Origin: Beroe ovata
Taxonomy: Eukaryota > Ctenophora > Nuda > Beroida > Beroidae
Assembly (NCBI GenBank): GCA_946803715.1
Contig: CAMPET010000214.1
Location: 1-64,000 of the forward strand
Length of the DNA: 64,000 nucleotides
Direction: 5' to 3'
Of this stretch, positions 12,011 through 23,022 are shown piece after piece. The notes beneath the pieces were generated by a model that was not told the DNA's origin, ran no database searches, and saw only the letters and a program-made list of their open reading frames with translations. The position numbers and the translations under genes were made by a program. Position 1 is the first letter of the stretch. Every line of letters begins with the position of its first letter.

Positions 12011-15000
12011 CTAATCGTGCACATTAGCAATGTTAGCCATGTGAAGTGCGGTTGTGATGTCCTCAAAGTTCACATTAGTCAAATTTGCTCCCCTCATGTT
12101 AGTGTTATAAAGTTCTGCTCCATTCAAATCGCAACCCTGGTGAAAAAAGGTGAGGATTAAGAGGAGAATGAAGTGAAAACTGCTTAAAACACTCGCATCT
12201 TTAATAGAAATTGGACAATTCATCAGGACTAGGGCTAACATCAATTGACTCTCATCTTACCTCTAAATCAGCCCCTGCCAGACAAGCTCCTTTCAGAGAA
12301 CAGTTCTTGAGATTTGAGCCCCGTAGATTAGCCACCCTTAGGTTAACCCCTCCCAAATTAGCACTCTGAGAGTAGAGACTGTACATCGAATGGGAAAGTT
12401 TCCGGATATCCGATACATCTGCTATACATATACTAGGATTTATCCATGGCACATTGTAATGGGGAAATGTGATGTAGCTCTTTCTTACCTCTAAGTTAAC
12501 GCCCTTCATCTGAGCCCCCAGTAAAGAAGATGGTCGGAGTTTCGAATCCTCGAAGTTGCACCTCACCAGACTAGCATTATCCAGTATGACACCCTCCATA
12601 CTGACACCAGCGGCATGTGCGTCCTGGGGTATGAAGATTGGGGTAGGAGACTTAGAAGCTCTTTTATCAGGGTCTAAGAGCTTTGTAATGATCTGTAATC
12701 ACTAAAGAACGGTGTGTTACAAACGGTGTGTTACAAACTTTTCGAGTCATTTTCAGATTTTTTGAACGAGCTCTATGGAATCAGATGTAACTCATCGCCC
12801 AATACTCACGTCAAAGACACAGCCAGTCNGTCCCGGTCCCGGTCCCGGCTGGAAAAGCGATCCCGGTCGATCCTTGGAGGTAGCTCTTTCTTACCTCTAA
12901 GTTAACGCCCTTCATCTGAGCCCCCAATAAAGAAGATGGTCGGAGTTTCGAATCCTCGAAGTTGCACCTCACCAGACTGGCATTATCCAGTATGACACCC
13001 TCCATACTGACACCAGCGGCATGTGCGTCCTGGGATATGAAGATTGGGGTAACAGACATAGAAGCTCTTTTATCAGAGTGTCAGAGCTTTATAATGATCT
13101 GTGCTCTACTAAAGAACGGTTTGTTACAAACTTTTCGAGTCATGGTCAGTTTTTTGAACGAGCTCTATGAGATCAGATGTAACCCATCGCCCAATACTCA
13201 CGTCAAAGACACAGCCAGTCATGTTAGCCTTATCAAACGTTGCTCCGTATACATCTGCCCGAGAGAAGTCTGTCTCTGTCAGGATACACTGGGTAAAGTT
13301 GATGTGCTTCAAATCCAGGTCACTAAGGTCCGCACCCGAGAAATCCAGTCCCTTGAATAGTAATTAATTGGGTGGAATTAGCTGTGATTATTATAATAGG
13401 GATATCACGTTACTTTCAGAGTTATTTCATGCCTGAGATTTTTATGAATTACTGTAATGAATCGCTTGATTTACCATGAACGTTTAACGTAGTTTTGGGA
13501 AAAGGTTATTTTGCATTTTAACAAGTGTTTTCACAGAATTTAAACAATACGTTATTTTACATCTTTTTAACTTCGTTTTCGACATTCGCCCATTTGAATT
13601 TAAACATTGAGACATAACACGCACTTCGCAACTCTGCACTCTTCGTGAAATTGAAAATAGTGTGAGATAATTGAGTGGTAAATTCTCTAAATACTCGGAT
13701 CTTGTACCGAAAATACTCGGATCTTGTACCGAAATTGAAAGAAAAGCAGACAAACTGTCACTCATCAAGAATTTACATCTCTGGCAATCGACATGACGGA
13801 AGAGCCATGGTAAAGATCAAGATGCATACCGTAGGCATATCATTATCATTATATCAAGACCTAAACGTGTGTGCTTTTTATTACGATCATCGCTGACTGG
13901 TCATAGAGCGGTTACTAACCCTGAATCGTAGGATGTAGTTAGAGGGTGTTCTAATGAGGGATTTGATGACGTCATCACGAGTCAGTGGCTCGAGAGAAGA
14001 CCGCAACTTGGATGTTGTGATGTGCTCCTCTATCTTTGGTATGAGGTCATTGAATCCGAAATATCTTGCCTCAAGAAGAACCCCTGAAACAAGAGGATAA
14101 TCTGATTTAGTCACTATCTCACTCACTCACTCATATACTTTCACTCACTCACTCAATCACTTACTCTCTGATCTCTCACTCACATTCTGATCTCTCACTG
14201 ACTTTCTCAGTTCTCACTCACTCACTCAATCTCTCACTAACTCACACACTTACTCATTCCCTCCCTCACTCACTCACTCACTCACTCAGTCACTCACTCA
14301 CTCACTCACTCGATGATTTCTGTGTGTTTCAGGCACTCTCTGGCTTGGATTTTCCATAATCACCTGAGTCCACCCCCCAAACCACCTGAGTCACATTAAT
14401 ACCGTACACCCCAATTTCTTAAATTTCAAATCCACCGCACGCCTCAACTCGATCACCCACTCACTCGCTCACTCACTCACTCACTCACTCACTCACTCAC
14501 TCACTCACTCACTCACTCACTCACTCGCTCACTCACCATAGGGGTTCACATTAGCATCAATGACCAGCTCCCCATGCCTCAGGAAGTCAAGGAGAGGTAG
14601 GAAGTATTTTGGGGATCTGTCTATCAGAAAAGCACCATTGTTATCAGTAGTGTTGTTCCAGTTACTGCCTGAAAACATGAGAAGACTGAAAATTAAGAGT
14701 CAATCAATATTGCACTGTACTGGACTTATTTGATTTTGGGATTTGTATCATAACTTGAAGATAATAGCTTGCTTTGCATGAATTGTTGAATCAGACGAAA
14801 TGAGTTCCAATTCTGAGTATAGCATATGCAAGAGCAGCTGAAAATTGCGCAGCAAAGTTAACAGCTGAATTGAGAAGCATTAACCGTATCATGATACGAT
14901 GTATGTTCTCCTGAACTAAACATCACATCAAGTGAATATTCTTGTAATAAACAGTAAGGGCGAATCATGCTAGAACTCCGGGTATTATAACGTTAGCCGC

Positions 15001-17490
15001 TGGGTGATCAAACTATTTCTGAGGATTGATGGGCAAAGACCTGGAAAGTGGAAGGATGGCCGAATCCCGCTTGTGACAAGCATGTCACTGAAGAAATAGT
15101 TGAGAAGCTTGTCACTTCTATTGTTCTTCAGCGGCGAAACAAGTTCAAACACCGATCACTTTTTCACGACAGGATAGCCGAGTAATGAAGATGACTTTAG
15201 AACTCTATTCTCGGACATTACTCTATGATATCAGATGACATCATAACATCTGTCATTGGATTTCCCAGAATAGAAAAAAGTGGCTTTTCCTTGGCCCTTA
15301 GACTGTCTGTGTTACTGTCTACAAATAACACACCAAAATAGCACATGGTTATTATATAGACTCCGATTGTATTTGACCAAAACATGTAAACAAAGGCAAA
15401 ACGGAATGAAACAACTAGCAGGTACAGAGCCATGAAAATGACGCCGCGCGCTACATCAACTTGTCAACACTCGCGCGCTGAATTCCAGCAGAGAGAGGAT
15501 GGGAACGTACGTGCGATCCTCAGAAATGGACGTTAAAATGGACAATATCACATCTCATGAGACTACAAAACATCAACCAACATCAAATTTCTGTATTCTA
15601 AACAACTATCTATCGTGTACTACTTATCATACACAAACTCACCGATTTCCAGGTCGTTAAAATAACTGGAAGAGTAGAATTGTCAGTGTTGTCGCGTGCA
15701 ACTTTACGACGCAAAATGTATGTGGCGGCCATATTGGATTCACTTAAAGAGCAATAGAAGCTTTTGTAGCACATTCTCAGAAAAAACTCCCACGACAATC
15801 ACCGATTCGATTTTAAAATCAAGTAAGAATGAGTGTTAATGTAATGTATAGCTGATGTATAACAGGGGTACAAAGAGTTGTAGTGGCTACAGTAATGCGC
15901 GCGTCTCCAAGAATACATCGCACGCACACTATACATTGTGCATGGTATAATGTACACAAGTATACAAGTCGTGAGGGTGAAACGTGAGACCCTACCTTTA
16001 TCAAACATTCGTGCCAGCATGGATGTTCGCTCTTTAGTTAACGTGTGCCTGAGGTAAGTGACACGTGAAGATGTCACTTCATTGTGGTTCAAGTGATCAC
16101 TTAAGTGAATGTGCGGGTGCGTGTTTGGCTGTATTGATTGTCAGTTCATCTGATGGAGATTGGAGTTAATCAATATTCGCTACGGTACGGAAATACTCAT
16201 ATCAACATGTCTTGATTAAGTTTGCTTGTCTATTATCCAACACTGTGCTTCTTAAGATAATGATTGTTTTCAATTATAGATCCCAATAACAGGAACAAAT
16301 TGCAAAGGGTGATATAAGAAAGTATAAACATGCTCTTAATTCCTAGACAAGAATAACAGCAAATCCAACTAATAAAGGGGAAGTCACGCTTCTTTACTAA
16401 GTACCAAGAGATTGTACAATAGACATACATTGAGATCTGATACCAACATGAAGATTTGGGTCACTTTCATCTGCGCGCAAAAAAAATATGTGTGCTCTTT
16501 ATGTGAATGTAATGAATTTAGTTAATGCAGAGTTTGTACAGTATTTAGTGGAAACTGTACTAAGTAGACTGAACAGTGTACAATGTACACTATGCCATGT
16601 ACACGTATGCTATGGAGTACACTGTACTGCGGTGTAGGACATAATTGCACCCACACAGTACTGAGTACAGGATAAATTGAACGTGTGATTCACCCTAAAG
16701 CGATCATTGTGTAGACTGTGAAAAATAAAGCTGTTTCCTAAGCCCCTTAACTTCAACTGCGCGGCATTGATGAGATGCTATCAGTTTTGCAGATAACAAG
16801 CTATGTATATTTTACATCAATCGCAGGCTTTGACACATGCATCACTCCAACAAGTCACTCCATATCAGCAAACACTACAATAGTCGTGTATTATGAAGGA
16901 GTATGGTCTAACCATGTAGTTTGTAGGATGTGTCCACCCACGTTCAGTGTTATCCAGCTGTTTTCCCTGAATGTGTCAGGACCTCTTGTCTGTACACATA
17001 GCACATCTCCATCCCTGTGTGATGAGAGCTTGTCAAGTCACCAATCATTATAGATCATAACATTTTGCCTAAAACTCCCTCCCTCGGCCCTCACTCCTAT
17101 TATACTTTTGAACTCCCACCTACCCCTGCCCCTGCCCCCAATTCTCTATATTTCCCTCACTCACTCCTCTGTCGATCCTCCTGATATGAACCATGTTCTA
17201 TAGTTTCCCCCATAACACCTCCATCATCACCCTCCTCCCTCAAACCTCCTCCTTCACCCATCCTTCCTCATCTCATAACCCACTCACTCTCTCCTCAAAA
17301 GTCACCTGATGAGTTCAATGTCGTTGACAAGTGCCCCAGATTCAGTTCTCAGCACCACATTGCCGTAGTCCAACTTGAATCTGGAGTGTATGTGTGTGAT
17401 GAGCTGGTCCCAAGTGTCAGGTAGTAGTAGGAGGTGGGCCTCTGTTTTATGTCGCAATGTGATCCTCGCTTTGTTAGTTCTCACGGTCAT
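12011..17490 (-). CDS. KCTD9: KCTD9: BTB/POZ and pentapeptide-repeat protein
   Basis: Nine exons in phase: 17306-17490, 16913-17014, 15996-16048, 14537-14668, 13920-14083, 13202-13351, 12895-13029 (or its copy 12489-12623), 12261-12365, 12011-12136. The product is 383 residues, close to the vertebrate ~389. The N-terminus carries the small ubiquitin-like domain ending LVNDIELIRDGDVLCV, then the BTB domain (WITLNVGG, SMLARMFDKG, GAFLIDRSPKYF). A run of pentapeptide A(D/N)LxX repeats follows (GADLSDLDL, ANLGGVNLR, GADLEGCDL), ending ITTALHM, equivalent to the vertebrate LTPLHM terminus. KCTD9 is known as a CUL3 adaptor. Exon 7 appears twice in the assembly around the N at 12829, with only synonymous differences in what I compared. 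One copy gives the expected length. Confidence 0.93.
12472..13220. repeat. Tandem near-identical duplication spanning KCTD9 exon 7 (probable assembly artefact)
   Basis: Sequence 12472-12828 (including exon 7 at 12489-12623) recurs at about 12881-13217 (exon 7 at 12895-13029). Scattered substitutions are denser in intron than exon. A single N at 12829 and ~50 bases of ggtccc simple sequence separate the copies. The first copy stops exactly at the N. This is what overlapping ends of two allelic contigs look like when not merged. Confidence 0.75.
14120..14536. repeat. (TCAC)n microsatellite in KCTD9 intron 4
   Basis: Two long blocks of ACTC/TCAC tetranucleotide repeats (about 14120-14315 and 14456-14536) with unique sequence between. 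The right end abuts KCTD9 exon 4, so the exon 4 splice donor is the first repeat unit on the minus strand. Confidence 0.95.
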
Positions 17491-18030
17491 TACGTAACAG
17501 TAGTTGTGACATGCTAACTTGCTTTTCCTTGGAAAAATATCATTGTGAACTTACAATCATGAATAGATAAATTTAGGTGTTTGCACTGAACTTTCCGGTC
17601 TCAGAAGGTTATCTCGGGGAATAAAGTCATGAAGAAAGAAGAACTATCGCATGAACCAAACACGAATAACGAAAACAATGCCTACGTTTGTAATTTTTAC
17701 AAGTTCTAAAAAGCTAAAAACACCAGGGGCGCAATAATGAATTTCAAAAAAGAAATCGAATACATAACAAAAAAACTTCACAACGTAGTAGGTACCTACG
17801 TCTTTATAATTGATGAAAAATTCTAGCTGAAATCATATAAACACCATCTAAAAACGTAAAAACTGAAACATATAAAGTGCCTAAGCAACACATGAAACAC
17901 ATAAAACACAATGAATCACATAGATTATAGGTATACACATGTCAAAACACATCTCGTTCGATTGGGGTCCAATCAATGGACATCATTGATGCTTTCTGTC
18001 TATATAATGTGGCAAAAATTAAAATACTCT
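17491..18030. other. Intergenic, KCTD9 5' flank and acyltransferase 3' flank
   Basis: AT-rich with no recognised gene. It must hold the KCTD9 promoter and the downstream gene's polyadenylation region, but no motif was distinctive. Confidence 0.5.
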
Positions 18031-20217
18031 TCACTTATCCTGTTTTCTGTAGCCCATCGCCTCTAACAGGGCGACAGGTAGCTCTATGGTAATATAGAGA
18101 ACAGCAGCTGCCAGATATGACATAGTCAGGATACCAAGATAGAGGACTGCCAAGCTGTAATCTGGACTGTAGGAGAATGCGTGCCTCGTTTCGTACAGAA
18201 GAATGAACATCAAACCAAAGTGGAGAAGATAAACGCCATATGTCAGTCTAGACAAAACAAGCCAGCCTTTCCAGCTGAGTAAAGAATTGATGAATCCACC
18301 GAGACCACACTGGCACAACAATATTTGAACAGTAAGGGCAAGTCCCCATGCGAATCGGGACAATACTTGGTAACTGATACTTTCAGCCATATCCAATGCC
18401 TTATGTTCAGTTGTAAAGCGAACTATATCGTCATGTAGGCCAAACACGACAGCGTACTGCACTGCCGCAGTGATGAGCCACAAAGAGGCCCCCAAGACGA
18501 ATCTCTTCCATGACAGCAGATTCGAAATATGCTTGCTGATCACCTGCTCATACTTCCATAGCACCCAACCTCCAACAATCCCAACCAAGTAAGGGGTGAT
18601 TCGCACGTAAGGTTTGTTGTACAAGATATGGAAATCATCACCAGCATTGACATCAACAACTGTGCTTGGGCCTAGATTGTAGTGATATGTAAGTGCAGCA
18701 GTTATCGCCATGCTCGTGATAATGGCTCCTGTGTTTGCTACCAACCCTGCTAAAGGTGACTTGAAAAGGAGCAAAATGAAAAGTGGAGCTAACACATAAA
18801 ACTGCATGTCATTCGATAGATACCATGTTTGTCCAATGCAAACTTTTTCCGCTGACTTAGGAAAGAAGTTATTGACATAGAGGATGTTTGCCCACCAATA
18901 ATCCTTGCAAACCGACTGTTCACTATTACTCAAAGCAACAAATGGTCCGTGGATCCAAATTCGGTACATGAATCCTTCTAAGAGTATGACAACTGCATAA
19001 GGGACAGTCAGCCGAATATATCTATGAACATAGTATGCGATCCATTTTATAGAGGTCATGCCGTTCTTTAGCTGTTTTAGAAGCAAATAAGCCACAAGGA
19101 ACCCACTCAAGGTGAAGAACGAATCTACAGAAGGAAGCCCATTGTAAACCAAGTCGAAGTTCCTTCTCTTAATAAGTTTCATTGAATAAAAGGGATCAGC
19201 ACAAAAGAACGTTATGAGATAGTAAGTGTGTCCTAATACAACCCAATTGATACTGAGAACCCTTATGCCATTGAGACAGAGTATCTGTCCTGGCTTTGTA
19301 TCTGTTGATATAAGCGATGTCAGTGTTAGCTGTAAGGCAAAGCATCTGAAGAACAATCTCACGCGAACCAAACAAGATACATTTTCATTCACACTAACCA
19401 TGTTTCCTGAAGGATCCCTTTCTCTAGCTTCTTCCTTTAGAGATTCATCTTCGATTGCATTGTGATTATTATCAGTCTCTTCATTCTGAACTAGAAGCTG
19501 GGTATCAGCACTTGGAACTTGGAAAAAACTTTTGATAACTGGCTCTGTACAATACCATAGAGTCCCAATGACCACCAGCAAGCAAAACAAAGATAATACA
19601 GATGTTCCTACAAATGCTCCCACATCCCATTCAATCGTAGAAACACAGGTTTTCGAGGCTTGTCCGGGTACAAGGTAGACGACGTTGGCTAAGTATTTGT
19701 TAAAGATTTCATAGATCTTTGTTTCAACATCAGAGACATTGCCCACCCTGCATTCAAGGGGCAAACATCCTGTCCATTGGACTATCATCGGGAATGCTCC
19801 CCCGAGTAAGGCATTTGCAGTTATCACGCAAGAATCGTAGTATCCTGAGGAACTTTTCTTCATGGCCAAACATTGATCATAATCCCCAACCATGATTACA
19901 TTGCCATTCAGGATTCCTGATCCCGGTTTTCCTGCGGCATCAAAAAAATACAAACTCTCAAGGGCTTTCTCTGGATCAGATGAACCAAAGTTCAAAACAA
20001 GATGAGATATCTTTTGCATACAGCCAGATTCGTCATTAATTCCTGAGCTCTCCAAGTACTGCAAGAATTCCTTCAAGTTGATCTCAGGCAACACCAACTG
20101 AGAGATGTTTTTATTGAACTCAGGAATATTCTGTAGCTGCTTGATGATTCCATTTGGGGGTATCTTTAAGAGAGCAAGCGGAACAAAGTACAGAGTTAGT
20201 AAGATTCTTGTTAACAT
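18031..20217 (-). CDS. NRF-6-like membrane acyltransferase
   Basis: A single-exon, 728-residue frame. A signal peptide starts at M1 (LTRILLTLYFVPLALL). A Cys-containing luminal NRF domain follows (about 30-195; SGCMQKISHL, FDAAGKPGSGI, GDYDQCLAM, GCLPLECRVG) and a first membrane helix near 205-222. From about 300 comes a multi-pass acyltransferase-3 domain with the family signatures LNGIRVLSINWVVLGHTYY (candidate catalytic His) and DSFFTLSGFLVAYLLLKQL. About ten further hydrophobic segments follow. The architecture is that of C. elegans NRF-6/NDG-4 and related invertebrate proteins, implicated in lipid or drug transport across epithelia; the acyl substrate is unknown. It lies 263 bp downstream of the sorting nexin on the same strand. 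The lack of introns contrasts with most neighbours. Confidence 0.88.
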   Translation of the reverse strand: MLTRILLTLYFVPLALLKIPPNGIIKQLQNIPEFNKNISQLVLPEINLKEFLQYLESSGINDESGCMQKISHLVLNFGSSDPEKALESLYFFDAAGKPGSGILNGNVIMVGDYDQCLAMKKSSSGYYDSCVITANALLGGAFPMIVQWTGCLPLECRVGNVSDVETKIYEIFNKYLANVVYLVPGQASKTCVSTIEWDVGAFVGTSVLSLFCLLVVIGTLWYCTEPVIKSFFQVPSADTQLLVQNEETDNNHNAIEDESLKEEARERDPSGNMVSVNENVSCLVRVRLFFRCFALQLTLTSLISTDTKPGQILCLNGIRVLSINWVVLGHTYYLITFFCADPFYSMKLIKRRNFDLVYNGLPSVDSFFTLSGFLVAYLLLKQLKNGMTSIKWIAYYVHRYIRLTVPYAVVILLEGFMYRIWIHGPFVALSNSEQSVCKDYWWANILYVNNFFPKSAEKVCIGQTWYLSNDMQFYVLAPLFILLLFKSPLAGLVANTGAIITSMAITAALTYHYNLGPSTVVDVNAGDDFHILYNKPYVRITPYLVGIVGGWVLWKYEQVISKHISNLLSWKRFVLGASLWLITAAVQYAVVFGLHDDIVRFTTEHKALDMAESISYQVLSRFAWGLALTVQILLCQCGLGGFINSLLSWKGWLVLSRLTYGVYLLHFGLMFILLYETRHAFSYSPDYSLAVLYLGILTMSYLAAAVLYITIELPVALLEAMGYRKQDK

Positions 20218-20480
20218 GTGCTGCTGAAATCAAAAATTTGTTGGTCTGATCATCTAGTAGATAGAAAATTATATCCTTTGATACAACAATAAACTAAAAA
20301 TGAAATATTCAATCAAAGTCAATAATCACCTACTATGACCTAGGTATTGACAATCAAAGAAAAATTAACAGTGAAAAAATTGTGCTCAACATATCAAAAA
20401 TAAATCATTCAATTCAAATCAATCAAAAAAGTAACTCCATTCATATTGCAATATATCCCAATAAATTATTTGGTAAATCA

Positions 20481-22616
20481 TCAACGATAGAGTGGTTTGA
20501 GTTCGTGCTCAAGTTCGGGAACTAGCATTGAGAGCAACACGTCGACGATGAGGAATAGCATTGTCTTATTAACTTGCTTGTCTCCCAAGCTTTCTGCAAC
20601 TAATTTTATTGAAGTGCGATGATTGACAAGCTTCATAAATGTCGGAATTTGGGCCAGTAATCTTGAAATAAACTCTTCCTTACATATACCATCTTCTTCA
20701 TTGTGTTCTTCCTCTTCGAATATAATACGGTTGAGTTTTGTGAGGTACACAAAAACATAGTTTTCGGATGATAGCAGATTGATTTTGTTGACGAAATAAC
20801 GGTTTATTGGAAGCCTAAGGGCAGTGCTGAGGGCAGCAGCGAATCCATAAGTTCCTAAAACGGTATCAGAGCGACTGAAAGCAACCTGCACTGAATGAAT
20901 GAATGTATGACAAAATCTGCTGTTGCTGATAGAAACAGTTTGATTGTCTGGACGATAATATTTCTCAGGAATAGGAACTAATGGCCCCCTGTCCCCTGAA
21001 TCCATCTTATCTTTTATCACCTTATCCAAAATGTCGTTGATGTCTGCATTTGGCGGAGCTTTGAGAAACTTTGCATGGTCGCGAGAAAGTGCTGTGAGCT
21101 TTTTGGTCCTTCTAACACTGTCCTTGTACGACGCATACATTTCTGTGTCCATATCAAGGAGATTATCATCGTCATTTTCAGTGGTGGAGTTCGACAGAGA
21201 TACTCGCCTGGAGAAGTTCCTGAGGAACTTGGTGATATTCTGACTGATTTTGGATTCAATAAAACTGGAACTTTTTGCTCTGAAAACTGTAATTTCTTCT
21301 TGATTATAACCCACGAACTCCTTTATATCATCACTGTTGAACACTTCTGGGTGCTGACATATTTCGTTCAGATACTGTGTAAATAGATCCCTTCTGCTTG
21401 TTAGAAATTCCTTATCCAGCCTGTTGAACGGGAATGATGACAGAGGCTCTTTACTGGGAAAGTTAACCTTTTTGGCGATTGCCTTTGTTGACTTGTCTTT
21501 TAAAAGTCTCTCATGAAGAGCTGCAAATTCCTTGAATCTTCGACCCACCAATCGGATTGTCATATCATCACTAGGCTTAGAGCCCCACAAATGATCTGAA
21601 TATTCGATAACATATACAGCAAATCGGGAAATACCCTCGCCAAACAGCCTTACTTTGGGTATTCTAAACTTGTTGGACCTCTCATTGGGGCTATGATCAA
21701 GTGAGCTGAATTGTATCGTGGTAGATCCCTCATTGCCATCTACTTCATCACAAATAATTTCATAACACTTTTTGTCAGATTGCTTGTTCCGCAGAAACTC
21801 CTTATCATCGTCACTGATACTTGAGAATTCTTCATCTTCATCATCAGGAGACTCAATTAATTCTACAATACACTTGTACAGGAATGTTGGTTCCGAAAAC
21901 AGTTCTACTAATCTGTTGAGAAGTTGAGTTGACAAGATCTCTCTTAGAACAGCTCTGAGAGCCTCACACTCATAGTTCGCCTTAGACAGAAGCACCCTCA
22001 TGAGCAGGTCACATATTGCTCTCACATATTCCTCCTGTGATTGCTCGCTTTGAGCAGCACAATGCTGCATCTGAGTGAAGGGCCGGGGAGTTTTTTCACT
22101 TATCTCTTGAAGTCTGACGAGATAGAGATCCATTATGTACTGAATTGCCTCGAATTTGTTGACAAGTCCACACCTGTAGTATGCAAGATTGATCACATTG
22201 ACTAGTTCTTGACGAACTAGTCGTGGGAAACTCTTACTCTTCGTGATATCGGAATGCCATTTCAGGACAAATTTATCAATGATATTGTCCAGCAGCAGAT
22301 ATACGGGTCGGGAGATTACTGAATAGTTCAAATTTTCTGGGAAGCTCTTGTGATCTCTAATAACAAAGAAGTTTCTGAGTAAATTTTGTGGATAAGTGAT
22401 GTACGCAAGTGCCTCGTCAATGTTCAGGGAAGTTTCAAGGGAATGTTTTGAAGTGAGGTAGTTACTGTAATACAGAACAATCATCACAACACCGAGAGCA
22501 ATGAATGTAGATGAAGTTATCCACAGGAGATACCAGAGGGATATGGCGACACATGCTGATCGGACCACAAAGGGTACAGAGATTGTTGGCTTGAAAAGTC
22601 GGTGCAGATTGTCCAT
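20481..22616 (-). CDS. PXA-PX-Nexin_C sorting nexin (SNX19-like)
   Basis: A single-exon frame of 711 residues. The N-terminus has one or two hydrophobic segments (about 15-50) that would anchor it in an ER-type membrane. A PXA domain follows (about 80-245), then an acidic linker (ESPDDEDEEFSSISDDD). A PX domain spans about 315-440: RFAVYVIEYSDHLWG, RRFKEFAALHERLLKDK, LDKEFLTSRRDLFTQYL. After a Ser-rich linker comes a C-terminal Nexin_C domain (about 580-705) ending FLIVDVLLSMLVPELEHEL. I see no RGS domain between PXA and PX, which favours SNX19 over SNX13/14/25 among vertebrate members. Family members tether endosome, ER or lipid droplet membranes through phosphoinositide binding. The conserved Arg of RRFKEF is present. 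Confidence 0.85.
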   Translation of the reverse strand: MDNLHRLFKPTISVPFVVRSACVAISLWYLLWITSSTFIALGVVMIVLYYSNYLTSKHSLETSLNIDEALAYITYPQNLLRNFFVIRDHKSFPENLNYSVISRPVYLLLDNIIDKFVLKWHSDITKSKSFPRLVRQELVNVINLAYYRCGLVNKFEAIQYIMDLYLVRLQEISEKTPRPFTQMQHCAAQSEQSQEEYVRAICDLLMRVLLSKANYECEALRAVLREILSTQLLNRLVELFSEPTFLYKCIVELIESPDDEDEEFSSISDDDKEFLRNKQSDKKCYEIICDEVDGNEGSTTIQFSSLDHSPNERSNKFRIPKVRLFGEGISRFAVYVIEYSDHLWGSKPSDDMTIRLVGRRFKEFAALHERLLKDKSTKAIAKKVNFPSKEPLSSFPFNRLDKEFLTSRRDLFTQYLNEICQHPEVFNSDDIKEFVGYNQEEITVFRAKSSSFIESKISQNITKFLRNFSRRVSLSNSTTENDDDNLLDMDTEMYASYKDSVRRTKKLTALSRDHAKFLKAPPNADINDILDKVIKDKMDSGDRGPLVPIPEKYYRPDNQTVSISNSRFCHTFIHSVQVAFSRSDTVLGTYGFAAALSTALRLPINRYFVNKINLLSSENYVFVYLTKLNRIIFEEEEHNEEDGICKEEFISRLLAQIPTFMKLVNHRTSIKLVAESLGDKQVNKTMLFLIVDVLLSMLVPELEHELKPLYR

Positions 22617-23022
22617 ACTTCAAGTTTCAATTTGCTTCCTGCTAATCTGTTTGCTGGACATGGTACCTATATTATCTAATGATCAAAAAACATATAAAAT
22701 GATAGAGAATCAAGTCAACAAGATTTGTGCAACAATTTAGAATTTGAAGTTATCGGAGTGAAGCGCCTTCTAGTTCCACTCCTTTTACTCTTCAAAGGGA
22801 CAAACTTTTGGAAACAGTATGTTGTTTAACAGCGTCATAAAGAATCCCAAACGTGATTGCATTAGAATTAATGAAAATTAAAATGAGAATAAAGATCTCA
22901 AAAATATGATGGAGGTTAGAAATGAATGCAAGGGAGCATTGAAGAATCGATTAGAATACAGTAGATCAAAAAAATCAATATGGTACTGATAGTGGGTTTG
23001 ACCAAGTAAAAGTTTTACATTA

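Noticed and set aside
16540-16670. gtacactgtac-type inverted words as a regulatory palindrome
   Set aside because: Short, scattered and within a KCTD9 intron. Low complexity explains them.
18031-22616. Acyltransferase and sorting nexin as an operon
   Set aside because: The 263-bp spacing and same strand are suggestive only. No trans-splice signal is distinguishable from sequence alone.
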